Assembly (NCBI GenBank): GCA_032622095.1 | Contig: CP136068.1 | Location: forward strand, 159,733,465-159,797,464 | Reading direction: 5' to 3' | Source of the DNA: Siphonodentalium dalli | Taxonomy: Eukaryota > Mollusca > Scaphopoda > Gadilida > Siphonodentaliidae | Length of the DNA stretch: 64,000 nucleotides | In this document: positions 1 through 12,121 of the stretch, piece after piece | Layout of the letters: the number at the start of each line of letters is the position of its first letter | How positions within the stretch are numbered: the stretch's first letter is position 1 | Translations under genes and position numbers: made by a program | Notes under the pieces: model-generated | The model's database searches: none | The model's input: the letters and a program-made list of their open reading frames with translations, nothing else | Told to the model about the DNA's origin: nothing

Positions 1-1502
1 ATTGCCAGGGTGTAGTCGCGCCAACCACAATCATACAGTGTCAGGGTGTAGTCCCGCCAACCACAACCATACAATGCCAGGGTGTAGTCCCGCCAACCAC
101 AACCATACAATACCAGGGTGTAGTCCCGCCAACCACAACCATACAGTGCCAGGGTGTAGTCCCGCCAACCACAATAATCATACAGTGCCAGGGTGTAGTC
201 GCGCCAACCACAACCATACCGTGACAGGGTGTAGTCGCGCCAACCACAATCATACAATGCCAGGGTGTAGTCCCGCCAACCACAACCATACAATGCCAGG
301 GTGTAGTCCCGCCAACCACAATCATACAGTGCCAGGGTGTAGTCCCGCCAACCATAATCATACAGTGCCAGGTTGTAGTCCCACCAACCACAATCATACA
401 GTGCCAGGGTGTAGTCCCGCCAACCACAATCATACAGTGCCAGGGTGTAGTCCCGCCAACCATAATCATACAGTGCCAGGTTGTAGTGCCGCCAACCACA
501 ATCATACAGTGCCAGGGTGTAGTCCCACCAACCACAATCATACAGTGCCAGTGTGTAGTCCCGCCAACCACAATCATACAGTGCCAGGGTGTAGTCCCGC
601 CAACCACAATATACAGTGCCAGGGTGTAGTCGCGCCAACCACAATCATACAGTGCCAGGTTGTAGTCCCGCCAACCACAATCATACAGTGCCAGGGTGTA
701 GTCCCGACAACCACAATCATACAGTGCCAGGGTGTAGTCCCGCCAACCACAACCATACAGTGTCAGGGTGTAGTCCCGCCAACCATAATCATACAGTGCC
801 AGGTTGTAGTCCCGCCAACTACAATCATACAGTGCCAGGGTGTAGTCCCGCCAACCACAATCATACAGTGCCAGGGTGTAGTCCCGCCAACCACAATATA
901 CAGTGCCAGGGTGTAGTCGCGCCAACCACAATCATACAGTGCCAGGTTGTAGTCCCGCCAACCACAATCATACAGTGCCAGGGTGTAGTCCCGCCAACCA
1001 CAATCATACATTGCCAGGGTGTAGTCCCGCCAACCATAACCATACAGTGCCAGGTTGTAGTCCCACCAACCACAATCATACAGTGCCAGGGTGTAGTCCC
1101 GCCAACCACAATCATACAGTGCCAGGGTGTAGTCCCGCCAACCATAATCATACAGTGCCAGGTTGTAGTCCCGCCAACCGCAATCATACAGTGCCAGGGT
1201 GTAGTCCCACCAACCACAATCATACAGTGCCAGGGTGTAGTCCCGCCAACCACAATCATACAGTGCCAGGGTGTAGTCCCGCCAACCACAATATACAGTG
1301 CCAGGGTGTAGTTGCGCCAACCACAATCATACAGTGCCAGGTTGTAGTCCCGCCAACCACAATCATACAGTGCCAGGGTGTAGTCCCGCCAACCACAATC
1401 ATACAGTGCCAGGGTGTAGTCCCGCCCACCACAATCATACAGTGTCAGGGTGTAGTCCCGCCAACAACAACCATACAGTGCCAGGGTGTAGTCCCGCCAA
1501 CC
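1..1502. repeat. 36-bp minisatellite array with 35-bp variants
   Basis: About 41 head-to-tail copies of a 36-bp unit (core TGCCAGGGTGTAGTCCCGCC followed by an AACCACAATCAT stretch) run from the window edge to 1502, so the left end lies outside the window. The unit is a multiple of three and contains no stop in several frames, which makes long repetitive reading frames open on both strands. These are not genes. Three units, at about 608, 895 and 1290, lack one base (AATATACAG for AATCATACAG). Each is followed by a unit with GTCGCGCC or GTTGCGCC and then one with AGGTTGTAG. These marked blocks are 287 and 395 bp apart, that is 35+7x36 and 35+10x36, so there is a higher-order organisation. Confidence 0.97.
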
Positions 1503-2891
1503 GAATGGATCCACTCTATGATACATTGGGGTAGAGCTCTCAGCTAAATCAGATGGCGAGGAAGTTACGTGAGATACACTATCAGCACATAGTGTATGCC
1601 ATCACATGGTCATACTGTCTTTTGATAGGATGAAGTGCCTTAATGTGTCATCTATTGCATGTCGAACAAATTACCACCGGTATATGGTCTTCGATATATT
1701 TCCCGCCTGCCGACGTAACGCCAGAACATGGCGCGAGGCCCGAATATGTCGCGGTACTAAAGTGAGGTCAGAAGTTTTGTGAAATAATGAAGTCGAATCT
1801 TGGTATAAGTTGTTATTGAACTTCTAACATCAATGCAGATACAACAGTAATGCAAAGGTGATTGTAGACTTTGGTTGCGATGGTGGAGACTAGTTATGTG
1901 GCTCGTTAATTAGCGTAACCGCGTGGCGGATTCTAATTAGAGTTAGGGGCCTAATAGTAGGGCGGCTCCGTGTCAAAAAAAGGGTGAATCGTGCATTTTA
2001 AGGTAAAAGCAACAAACTTTGTATACAATATCCTGAGGTGATATCTTGTGGATTTGGATATCATGCCAAGCTAGGGAAAGCCCATGGTTGCCATTGTAAC
2101 CACCGAAAAACTTATCCGCCAAAAATGCCAAATTGGCTTTTTGCGGAAGTGCGATTTTGGTACCCCTCTCCCTGCACTGCACCCCTGACTCAAATAGCGC
2201 CACTTTTGCCATCTTGAAAGCACACGATTAGATTCCTCGTTTCATAGAGAAGAATGTGTATCAACTTTGTGGAAATCGGCGCTAAACAGGTTTATTAATT
2301 ATTGTGCACCTCTCCCCTTCCATGCATCCCTGACTCAAATGGCGCCACTATTGACGTCTATAAACCACACCATTAGATTCCTCATGGACTAGTCGCGGCA
2401 CAAGAAGAATCCAGAAAGGATGACACCGTAGCTGCTGTGATTACGCATACATACATGTGGGCGATTCAGTAACGATTGTTATCATATTATGAGAACTGGG
2501 AACTAGAAACTGGGGTTGGTCTGGGAACTAGTAACGGAATTCATGGAACTTGTGTAAGGGCAGATATGAAGCTACTGACAAACTCACAAAAAACCTTCAA
2601 CGGCATTACAGCACAATAAATTGGGTTGATACAGTGCAATGCTAATATGGGTGAATATGTGTTTAAAAAAAAATAAGAATTAAAAGATTATTTAGCTGGT
2701 TTTGAATGAGATGATATATACCGTACCACGGTGCCACACACCAATGCAAACTGTATGTACCGTACTCTATATATGTAGACATCAGAGGCTATATAGGTGC
2801 AGCTGTATCTCCCTGGTGGTGTTACTTGTAACAATCTTAGTCGACGAATCTTAATGCGCATGGAATTATACCGGCTAAGTTAAGCTGAATA
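1503..2891. other. Non-coding stretch with old repeats
   Basis: I see no gene here. About 1985-2115 is an inverted relative of the repeat at 13655-13800: both share CATGCCAAGCT, CCCATGGTTGCCAT and a TTTTAxGGTAAAAGCA stretch. A short direct duplication follows, 2160-2252 against 2303-2388, sharing CCCTGACTCAAAT and ACCATTAGATTCCTC-like text. The rest shows nothing recognisable. Confidence 0.5.
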
Positions 2892-4061
2892 GGACCCAAC
2901 TTTAGCCCGAGCCTGTGTACATATTCCGTCATTTTCTAGTCATTTTTTTTTTTAATTTGGCACAGATATTAAACATCGTTGGAACCTGCAATTCTGAGTT
3001 TGGTTGGAACCATTTTTGAAGAGTTCTTGTCATTTTTGCCGACTTTTCTAGCTCGTTAGCGCAATAACTTGAACAAATATTACCCAGGTTCCTGAAATTG
3101 TGATAAAGTTACCCAGGTTGGAGAAGAATGTGATAAAGTTACCCAGGTTAATAATAGTTCATGTTTAGCAACAAATTATTGATTTTTGTGATATGTCTTA
3201 ATTTATGCTTGATAAGGGCTATTACTTGCCAAAACTGAACAATATTCCCCTCTGTCACTTTTAAATCGAGTTGATATTGTGAGATTTGCTTAACCTGGGT
3301 AACTTTATCACAATTCTCACCAACCTGGGTAACTTTATCACAAAATTAGGAACCTGGGTAACTTTATCACAGAAAACCGGTGAGAGTGACCTATTCAGCC
3401 TAAGTTAATGGCACCTAATCGTATCGTTGTCTCCTAAAATTTTGTGGACCGAACAAAGAAGAGCATTTTTTTGATAATTCATGTTTCCGATGGGTGGGAA
3501 AGTAGTGTGGGGACCGTGGATATAATCTAGGAATCGGGTACTGATATATACGGCGCGGCAATGCCGATAGTTGTGTGGTTTAGAATAATTCAAGTGTCCG
3601 ATGGGTGGTCGAGTTGGATTGTCTTCATCTAGAAATGATACACCAAATCATATTAAATAAAAAGTCGACCGACCACAATGTCCCTGGAGACGGTGGCTAA
3701 CTGAAGAATTGGATATGTCCGGAATAAATGTCATCATCCGGAAACATCAAATGTTGAAAATCAAGAAAATTCGTCAAACTAGGGGCCATAATTGCGGTAG
3801 AAAAGATCGGATAAGTCTGGTTTTCGAATTTTTTTTAAATAGCTCTTACGCAAAACATTGTTAAAATCGGTTAATATTTGTTCAAGTTATTGCGCTAACG
3901 AGCTAGAAAAGTCGGCAAAAATGACAAGAACTCGACAAAAATGGTTCCAACCAAACTCAGAATTGCAGGTTCCAACGATGTTTAATATCTGTGCCAAATT
4001 AAAAAAAAAATGACTAGAAAATGACGGAATATGTACACAGGCTCGGGCTAAAGTTGGGTCC
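2892..4061. mobile_element. Nested foldback element, ~190-bp terminal inverted repeats
   Basis: The outer arms 2892-3083 and 3871-4061 are near-perfect reverse complements, beginning GGACCCAACTTTAGCCCG and ending in its complement. They include a T-rich/A-rich tract and the GCTCGTTAGCGCAATAAC stretch. Just inside lies a second inverted pair, 3083-3151 and 3291-3376, each made of two or three copies of a GTGATAAAGTTACCCAGGTT motif separated by short spacers. No protein is encoded. No target-site duplication is obvious at the ends. The element type (foldback or MITE) is inferred from structure only, and I cannot assign a superfamily. Confidence 0.8.
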
Positions 4062-5321
4062 CAGGATGTATGATGCTATGTCAAAAATGTTTTCTATTAA
4101 ATATGTATGGCAGTGTGCGTTTTAGTCATGGTTTGGACGATGAACCCATTTCTTTGTGATAGATGCCAAGATTAATCAATTAATTTCCAATTGAGTTAAA
4201 GGGAGGTAAAAGCTATTCTGCATCAAAAGTTTCAAGATCTATCCAAGTAGACCCACGGAGCGTCGATAAACCTAGCGGTATTTTCAATTAGGAGATTCAT
4301 TTCAACAGAACATTGTGTGTCAGTATCTATAAAGTTATTTTTAATCACCTCTCCAATTCTGTTCGCTGCCACCAGTCTCATAAGATTAATATATGGATTT
4401 CCAGAATAACAGGTACGCCTTGGGTGGTAAAAGCCTTTTGTAGTTATCACATTGAGTGCTTCTTTCAACGGTTTACATTTCAACATCAGGATCCCCTTCC
4501 TGTTGAAACTTTGACGAGGGACACATGCCAATCGATATAGGTATCGCTGGGCATGTATATAAAAGGCTGAAATATAGCTCCAGTCTTATAATTGATGCTA
4601 CGTACACAGAATGACAATGCTTTCATGAAATTCCTATCCGATTGATTATTACAATACAAATTGGCATTGTCTTGGAGAATGACTATATACATATATTGCA
4701 TATTTTGGTTATAAATGTTGGCTGAATATTAGGAACAAATAAATTGCTAGTTTTCCGGATGACATCCTGTCTGAGTGTAAACAAGAAATCAAGACTGTCA
4801 CCGTATAATCAACTTGTGTGTTTTATAGTATTAGTGTATACTTAATGCAGATATAAACAAATAAAAATACCGTATACATGAAGATGTTGTCCGTGTGGGA
4901 TGAGGTGTGTTGACAATTAATTTGGAAAAGCCGCGCCACCTCATACATGTACTATAGGCTATAGTCCCGGCTTTGGCCAATGGGTCGATAGTCGGTGTGA
5001 CTATACAGAGCGTTTAGGATTTCAAGTGGGTTTCACTGATCTCATCGTGGTATACCTGCCAGTATCTTGGGTTCTGGGACTTCTCTTCCCGATATCGTGA
5101 CGTCGTATCGTTTATACCACTATATAGACATAGCAGAAAATCGCCACCATCTGCTCCTCTGGTATTTAAACAATTAAATCGACAATATGGATAGAGAAAA
5201 CCCAGATCCATCAGGACCTAAAACTCTTACGTATTTTCAACAACAGACTGGGAGATGTTACAAAAAAACAAAGAAATGTTTTTGAAAACCGTTTCGCAGC
5301 CCATAAACATGATTACGTAGC
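4062..5321. other. Unassigned stretch with one old shared repeat
   Basis: The segment 4349-4475, read on the minus strand, resembles the duplicated repeat at 8905-9780: both share ACCTGTTxTTxTG, CTTATGAGACTGGTG and CAGAATTGGAGAGG. The reading frame around it is open for 99 codons (4232-4531 minus), with no family I recognise. The remainder shows nothing recognisable. Confidence 0.4.
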
Positions 5322-6010
5322 TAGAAGCATGGCGGCCTCCCGGGAATCCTTGCATTTGCATGCGGTGCCACTCGGTGGGCGTCAACGGGACAGGGACGCA
5401 ACCATATAACCCCTTCCAAATGTTCGATAATTGGGCTGAAGTTGTGCACGGAGCTCAACATTGCAATTTTTGTTGCTAAATCGGCTGCGTGGTCAGAACC
5501 ATTGCAGTCACAAGGGAATCCTTCCGTGTATATATATGGTCGTGCCCCTGTCATATATAAGATGCCCGCTCGGTGGCACCGCACGGAAATGCCAGGATTC
5601 CAGGGTGGCCGCCATGGTTCTGGCTACACAGCCGATTTAGTAACAAAACGTGCTATTTGGTCTCCATGCACGACTTCAGACCAATTTTCGAATATTTTGA
5701 AGGGGCTATATAGTCACGTCCCTGTCCTATAGATGCCCGCTGGGTGGCACCGCACGAAAATGCAAGAATTCCCGGGTGGCCGCCATGGATCTGGCCACGC
5801 AGCCGATTTAGTATCAAAAGGGGCTATTTTGACACTCCATGCACGACTTCAGCCTTATTTTCGAAAATATGGAACGGGTTATATGGTTGCCTCCCTGTCC
5901 TATATAGATGCCCGCTGTGCGGCACCGCACGAGAATTCAAGGATTCCCTTGTGACTGCCATGGTGCTGACCACGCAGCCGATTTAGCAACAAAAAGTGCA
6001 ATGTTGAGGT
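5322..6010. repeat. Palindromic array of ~170-bp units
   Basis: Three direct units (from about 5560, 5730 and 5905) each contain GATGCCCGCT, GGTGGCACCGCACG-like text, a GCCGCCATGG or GACTGCCATGG box and CAGCCGATTTAG. Upstream, 5322-5530 carries the same material in reverse complement (GCATGGCGGCC, GCGGTGCCAC, CTAAATCGGCTGCGTGG). The whole is therefore two inverted plus three direct copies. Open frames on both strands here are by-products of the repeat. Confidence 0.75.
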
Positions 6011-6112
6011 CCATGCGCGATACATATATCATATTTTTATTAAGGTAAAATGATCACGAAACCGTTGGGGTTAAACAAAATTAATAATGATTTCCATATT
6101 ACTACGGGACAT

Positions 6113-6942
6113 TTACTAGGGTTGGGGCAATTGTTCAAAAACTGGTTCCTTGTATACTTTTTAGTAGAAGCATGGCATGCATATTTTCAACATCGAAATT
6201 GCACTCTATTCCAATGTTTTAATGTCACGTGATCTCCAAATCCAAGATGGCTGCCATCTTAAGCAAAAATCAGGATATTTTCGAGGATTTTTGTGCATGT
6301 TTTTGACCAAATCTACCCCAAATAGCCGCCATATATCCCCAAATCATCCGGTTCACTTGCCTTTATTGTTTACTGGTTCAGTCGAAACAGCAGATGTGCT
6401 CAGGAAGGTTGGAATTAACATTGTGGGTTGTTTAACTCAGACAAAATATAGATTTATAACATTGTACGCAAGACCCGATATAGTTGAAAACGGTCATTGT
6501 TCATTTTGCCGTTATAGCTGTATGGCTAGTTAACCTTCATCAATTTTGTTCTAACTCTATGGTTAATTGACATTCATCAAACACCTTAAAGACAATACAA
6601 GGAATGAAATAGATTTCACTATGATGTTGGTGTGATTTAATGTGGTTTAATGTCACGTGACCTCTATGGTTGTCAGATAAAATATAGATTTATAACATTG
6701 TACGCAAGACCCGATATAGTTGAAAACGGTCATTGTTCATTTTGCCGTTAGAGCTGTATGGCTCGTTAACCTTAATAAATTTTGTTCTATCTCTAACTCT
6801 ATGGTTAATTAACATTCATCAAACACCTTAAAGACAATACAAGGAATGAAATAGATTTCACTAGTGTGGGGGCAACTGTTCAAAAACTGGTTCCTTGTAT
6901 ACTTTTCTTAGTAGCAGCATGGCATGTTCATTTTCAACATCA
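6113..6942. repeat. Nested direct duplications
   Basis: Two pairs of direct copies interlock. One pair is 6113-6195 and 6862-6942 (CAAAAACTGGTTCCTTGTAT, AGCATGGCATG). The other is 6437-6625 and 6674-6861, about 190 bp and nearly identical, starting AAAATATAGATTTATAAC and ending with AATGAAATAGATTTCACTA. The arrangement suggests a tandem duplication of a larger segment followed by loss. A short open frame at 6177-6533 lies within this repeat and has no recognisable domain. Confidence 0.75.
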
Positions 6943-7028
6943 GGATGGGTTGTGCTAAATAATTGGGCTCTATTGTCAATCGACTAATGTAATGTACAGC
7001 ATAAGAAACTTATCTGATATCCAAGTAT

Positions 7029-7400
7029 TAAGCATAAAGTTATTCACCACCCCGCCAACCCACCAACCAATACATAATTTCAGATCGCAGATTTTTATTC
7101 GCAATTCGACTTCCAGTTCTATGAAATGATTGTTTATGAATGAAGGATCGTCTAATCAAATACAAAAAGTTAGAAACGTATCTACGTCGGAGTTTAAAGA
7201 CCAATGTTATTCGCCACCCCAAGTTTGAAGAATACAGTTATTCGCCACCCCCACCCAATTCAGATCGAAGATATTTGTTTTCAATTCCAGTTCTAAAAAT
7301 GATTGTTTTTAATTAAAGGATTATCTAATATTATGCACAAAATAACAAACTCATATGGCATCCAAGTATTGAGAATAAAGTTATTCGATACCACACATTT
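7029..7400. repeat. Degenerate tandem triplication
   Basis: Three diverged direct copies start at about 7029, 7213 and 7375. They share AAAGTTATTCRCCACC, CAGATCG(C/A)AGAT and AATGATTGTTT followed by ATCTAAT. No gene is apparent. Confidence 0.6.
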
Positions 7401-8904
7401 AAAATCGGATGGTGGTCATGTCATTCCCATGTATGGATTTTGTCTTGGAGAGATCAACAGGAAGTTAACGACAAATATAACTGCACTGTGGTTCCCCGTC
7501 TGCATTTAAATCGTCAACACACCTCTGTAACTGGCTGAACCAGTTTTCATTGTTTTCAAAAATAAAAACACGTTCGATACTAAGTCCCCGGAAGACTGAT
7601 AATTTCTGAAGTTGTCATATATTACAATCCTACCCCAACAGCGTGAATAACCGGGACAATTGTGTCCTCAAGAACAAAAAAACATTGCAGGAGGGCAGTC
7701 TTCGATTTTTTATTGGTTATGGCACAGTATGGTGTGGACGGCTGTTTCCTAAGTGTTGCAAGTGACACGTTAACGGCTACTCTTTTGGCGGCGATCATAG
7801 ACACAAAACAATAAACAAATGTGCTCGTTACAACTTGTTCTATCTAGTTACTTAACCCACAACAGCGGTTCTGGGGTTAGGACGAAAAGTTGCGAACGGA
7901 CGGACGGATAGATAGACAGATCTCATACTATGTCTATATAAACATACATGTAAACACACCAACTTTTGTCTTTTCGGGTAAAGCATCTTGCGGAAAACCA
8001 CAAACAAAGTGGTGAAACTCGCGTCGAGAGACATGCCCTTTGGCAGATTTGTTTAAACGCAGAATAAGAATGGATTAGTGGTCCATGAGCGATACTTGTT
8101 TCTCAATGAATACATATCGCTCGCGATAATTTATGGCGTGTCAATAAGCGTTTTATCGGCCTGCACATTGTTCTGATTGGTAACAAGGTAGTTTGACTGC
8201 ATGTTCATACCATCGAATAGAGTTATCAACTAAATGACAACTGAACGACAAGATGCGCCCTTTGACCACCAATGTAGGTCTAAAACCAGGTTTAACTCGG
8301 ATGTTTAAACTGGAGATGATGACTCCGGCCTATATGTTCAAACATAAAACCCAACATAATAATTTTGCATATATACATAATAACTGCTAGTATACAATTT
8401 ATATGCATACGTACAAAATGAAGCACGTAACAAATACTGCTCAGTTGTATGTATTTGATTGTATATATATCGAGTATAACATGTCATACAAGTGGGTTTA
8501 TTCATAGGCCATGTTAAGTGATACATGTTTATCTGGCTGGTATATATATATATATATGACATGCACCACGGATACCGACCAAACATTTGGTGAAACATTT
8601 TGTCGCCATCAAATTGTTTCCATCAAATTTCCGTTCGATTCAGGGGTGTGAGAGGGAGGGGTACACACGCTATTACAAGTACTTATAATTTATGTGCACA
8701 TGACAATGGTCCGGTTTTAGTCTGAACATGTCATACCGTTACTTTCAGACTTTAAGTTGTAAACGTATTGTCTGTATGTGTATGTAGCCTTAACGATAGG
8801 AGTAGAGGCAATTTGAGCCTCACTGCCACATATTCACGATCACCTATATTGACTGGCTAATGTCGCTTTTTACCGATCCAGCAGGAAGAGAACTTTTAAT
8901 GTTT
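7401..8904. other. No recognisable feature
   Basis: I find no gene, RNA or element here. A short (TA)n run lies at about 8540-8558. The small open frames are not supported by composition, splice sites or recognisable domains. Confidence 0.4.
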
Positions 8905-9780
8905 AATTGAAAAACTTTGAATGAATAACTCGACACGACAAACACAAAGGGCGCTTACTACCTCCAAGACACACCTGTTGTGCTGTGATGTTGTAGATCG
9001 CTCATATGAGGTTGGTGGCCTTTTGTTATGGCTCGATTATCGTGAAAGGTCAGATTTGGAGAGTGGTCCACAATTAGCCTTTAGTTTATCAAACAACGTT
9101 CTATTGAAATTAAATTTCTATGGGAAATACCATAATGCCTATCGAAGCTCTCCAGGTCTACCTTGATAATGACTTTGCTTAGAATAAACTAGAACAATAA
9201 ACCGTTAAATTTGCGAAACACAATGACAATTAAATTTTCTAGAAGGATGTAACCTTTATGTCTTTTGCAAAGAAACTGGCTGATATTGACCACTTTTACA
9301 CACTAATTGGTTCATTATTCTAACATCAGATCCAAGACTAACAACTCGCAAACTCTAAAATATTTAAAAAGAACGTTGAATGAGTTACTAAACACGACAA
9401 GCACAAAGGGCGTTTACTGTCCAATACATACCTGTTGTTTTGTGATGTTGTATATGTCTCTTATGAGACTGGTGCCCTTTTTGTCGCTGGATTATCGTGA
9501 GAGATCAGAATTGGAGAGGGGTCCATAATTAGCCGTTGGTTTATCAAACAACGTTCTATTGACATTAACGTTCTATAGGAAAGGTCATTGTACTCATAGA
9601 AGCTCTCCAAATCTACTTGGGAAATTGCTTTGTCTGGAATAGACTAGAAGATTAAACGGTGAAATTTGCGCACAATGGCATTCAAATTTCGAGAAGGATG
9701 TAGGCTTACGTCTTTAGCAAAGAAACTGGCTAATATTGACCACTTTTACAAACTAATTGGTTGATCGTTCTAACGTCCGA
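8905..9780. repeat. Tandem duplication, ~430-bp units
   Basis: About 8905-9335 and 9345-9780 are diverged direct copies. Both run through GAATGA(A/G)T, CACAAAGGGCG, GAAAGG/GAGAGATCAGA, TTTATCAAACAACGTTCTATTGA, GAAGCTCTCCA, GAAGGATGTA and AAAGAAACTGGCT. The left half is also related to 4349-4475 on the opposite strand. The open frames within the copies are short and frameshifted relative to each other, so at most this is an old coding remnant. Confidence 0.75.
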
Positions 9781-10057
9781 ACGAGTTATTCATGAACGCT
9801 AACACATTTGACGAATATGGCACTGCATGAGCATCCATGTATGCATTTCCAATGGCCTAGCGTCCAATTAGAACATTAACATAAAACGGATTTAGTGGTA
9901 AGCTAATATATATGACGGAAGTAACTTCAATGTTCATTAAATATTATGATTATGTATATATATCCACAGGTTTATAATTATGATGACTAGTACACTTGCT
10001 TGAATACATAATGCTATCATGAGAATGAGTATCGATGAGCATGCCAAGCACAATTAG

Positions 10058-10465
10058 TTGTCATCGATAGCAACATCCAGTAAATTCGCATCTTATCGTA
10101 TTATCAAGACCTCATTTGAACGAGAAAGTTACCTATCAATAACAAACCACAGAGTCATGCAAAGCATCCTTCTTTTCCGAACGAGGAAGCATAGACTCTC
10201 AATAGAATATGGCACGTGGACCAATGCCCCATATTCGGATAGATTATGTGCCCTCTGCAACTCAGAAATATGCGACGAGTATCATGTAATCCTTAAATGT
10301 ATTGAACCCCAAGACATACGCGTACAATACCTGGGACCATACTATTATCGGAGACCAAACGCTAACAAGTTAGCAGCACTATTCAATAACCACAACAGAA
10401 TAATTACCAAGAATCTCTCAGTTTTTATAAAAAAAAAGGTCATTGATATATTTCGGAACTCTTGA
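10058..10465 (+). pseudogene. Non-LTR retrotransposon ORF2 C-terminal remnant (zinc-knuckle region)
   Basis: This is an open stretch of about 135 codons without a proper ATG start and with an in-frame stop immediately upstream. It resembles the C-terminal tail after the reverse transcriptase of many animal LINEs. An arginine-rich RTRKHRLSIEYGTW segment is followed by a cysteine/histidine cluster, CALCNSEICDEYHVILKC (C-x2-C-x7-H-x4-C). A basic tail, LSVFIKKKVIDIF, ends at the TGA. The reverse transcriptase and endonuclease parts are missing, so the copy is 5'-truncated and not functional. The call rests on the motif and on memory of the family; the exact clade is not assignable. Confidence 0.7.
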
Positions 10466-12121
10466 GGCTACATTTTCGGACAAACATGTAACCCCCTTCA
10501 AAATATACCGTTATAATATACTTGTTTCTTACACATGTACCAACATTTTATGAAGAAGGACCCCAACACCAATACAATAGTTTATGGCTGCAGATGGGCT
10601 TATTTGATAAGCACAACAAGTAATACAATCTGATTCATCTTGAGGCTTAATCACTTAAACCATTCAAAATCCATATCCATTGACCGAACACGCAACCATT
10701 ACGCCGAAATTAATAACAATAACCCTATATATCTATCAGGCAAAATATAAATATAAAAGAAGCATCTTTCCCTTCCCGCGCTCTCTCTCCATTCTCCATC
10801 TATATACCTTGTCTTTCACTCTATATTATCTCTCTCTCTCTCTACGTCTGTCTTACATATAATGTTTGTGTTCTATTGAAATAGTGTTCAACTATCCTTT
10901 CCCAGTGTTCAGTCAGTCGAATTTTTCAAAGCAGTCAATCAGAAACAAAAGGCCCATTGCCTATTTAAAAAAACTTAATGTCGTTATCGCGATATATAAC
11001 TTGAACAAACGTCGACAGATTTGATGCATAGTTGATAAACGGATTTTTCATAGCAACATCTCGGTCGTTCTCGCAAAGCGGATGTTTTACCTGAGATATG
11101 GATTTTAAATTGTGTACTTGAGTAATCCCAGGCCGACAACTTTAAAGCACTTCAACTAAACTGATCCCTGTTCTACGACAATATCTGGAAATAAATAAAA
11201 ACATCGATGCTCAACTGTTGTTAAATATATATTATTATTTTTATTGGCGTACAAGCATCCTATTACCATACTGTTGGGGATAGCATTTTGAATCTACCCA
11301 TATATAAAATTTATATGTTCTTACAAGTATATGACCCAATCAAAATAGATGCACAGCGAACAATTTTTATGAGGTTTCTGGTCATTAGCAATACATAATG
11401 GATAGAGTATGACAAACAACAGGTGATTCACCAAAATGGTTGCCATGCCAACGGTGTACGTTATTCGGATCATATTTTATCCCCTTAAAATTGACGATTG
11501 TGTCCTCTTTCCACCCAACTAATGGTGTGGCCATTGTCTATCGGGAAGAGCAATTTCTAAGTTTAAGGGTCGCCAATTGGCCTGGTCACATGTTTCGTAA
11601 AATCTCTCACACAAGTAATAATCAGGATATGGATAAGATATGTGTCTAAAAATAAAGGCTATGATCTCCAGAATGTAACATAATATCAATATGATGCAAT
11701 AAATTGAGAAAGGTTCCTCACAAAGACAAATAATAGCACATGAAGTGATAAAACACTTGACCTTTCATAGTCACCTTGACTCTTGAGATCAGTGCTGGAG
11801 GTTCGTCTTGGAGAATGTATGCATGCAAGTATTATTATATAACCATATCCACCAACAAGTCCACCGTTGTCACTAAACTAATTCACATATGATCATTTTC
11901 CAGAATTCTCAGAAACCACATACTGTTGCTATGGTTATGCCATTTTTTAGGCTACTAATCGATAAGAAGCTTATCAACAATGGTTTCCAATGTCTCCAGT
12001 ATATGGGATTTACGATTAACTACATTGCACGAAATCCCCAATTTTGTTTACGAAACCCATTTTTTTATACAAATGACAGGCTACTATGAAGAAAGTTGGA
12101 GTGTGACATGGACCGATCTTT
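10466..12121. other. Non-coding stretch
   Basis: There is no supported gene. A pyrimidine-rich patch with (CT)n lies at 10775-10850. About 11430-11520 is a diverged relative of the repeat at 13655-13800 (AAAATGGTTGCCATG, TTAAAATTGACGATTGTGTC). Nothing else is recognisable. Confidence 0.4.

Noticed and set aside
2-1547. Long open frames on both strands encoding 12-residue repeats (PGCSPANHNHT, CGWRDYTLALYD)
   Set aside because: They follow from a stop-free 36-bp unit and are open in several frames on both strands. They switch frame at the 35-bp units and have no start context or splice logic.
5442-5986. Frames with PAGWHRTKMQEF / ARWHRTEMPGF repeats
   Set aside because: Generated by the ~170-bp duplicated units. 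Copies are in different frames and on both strands.
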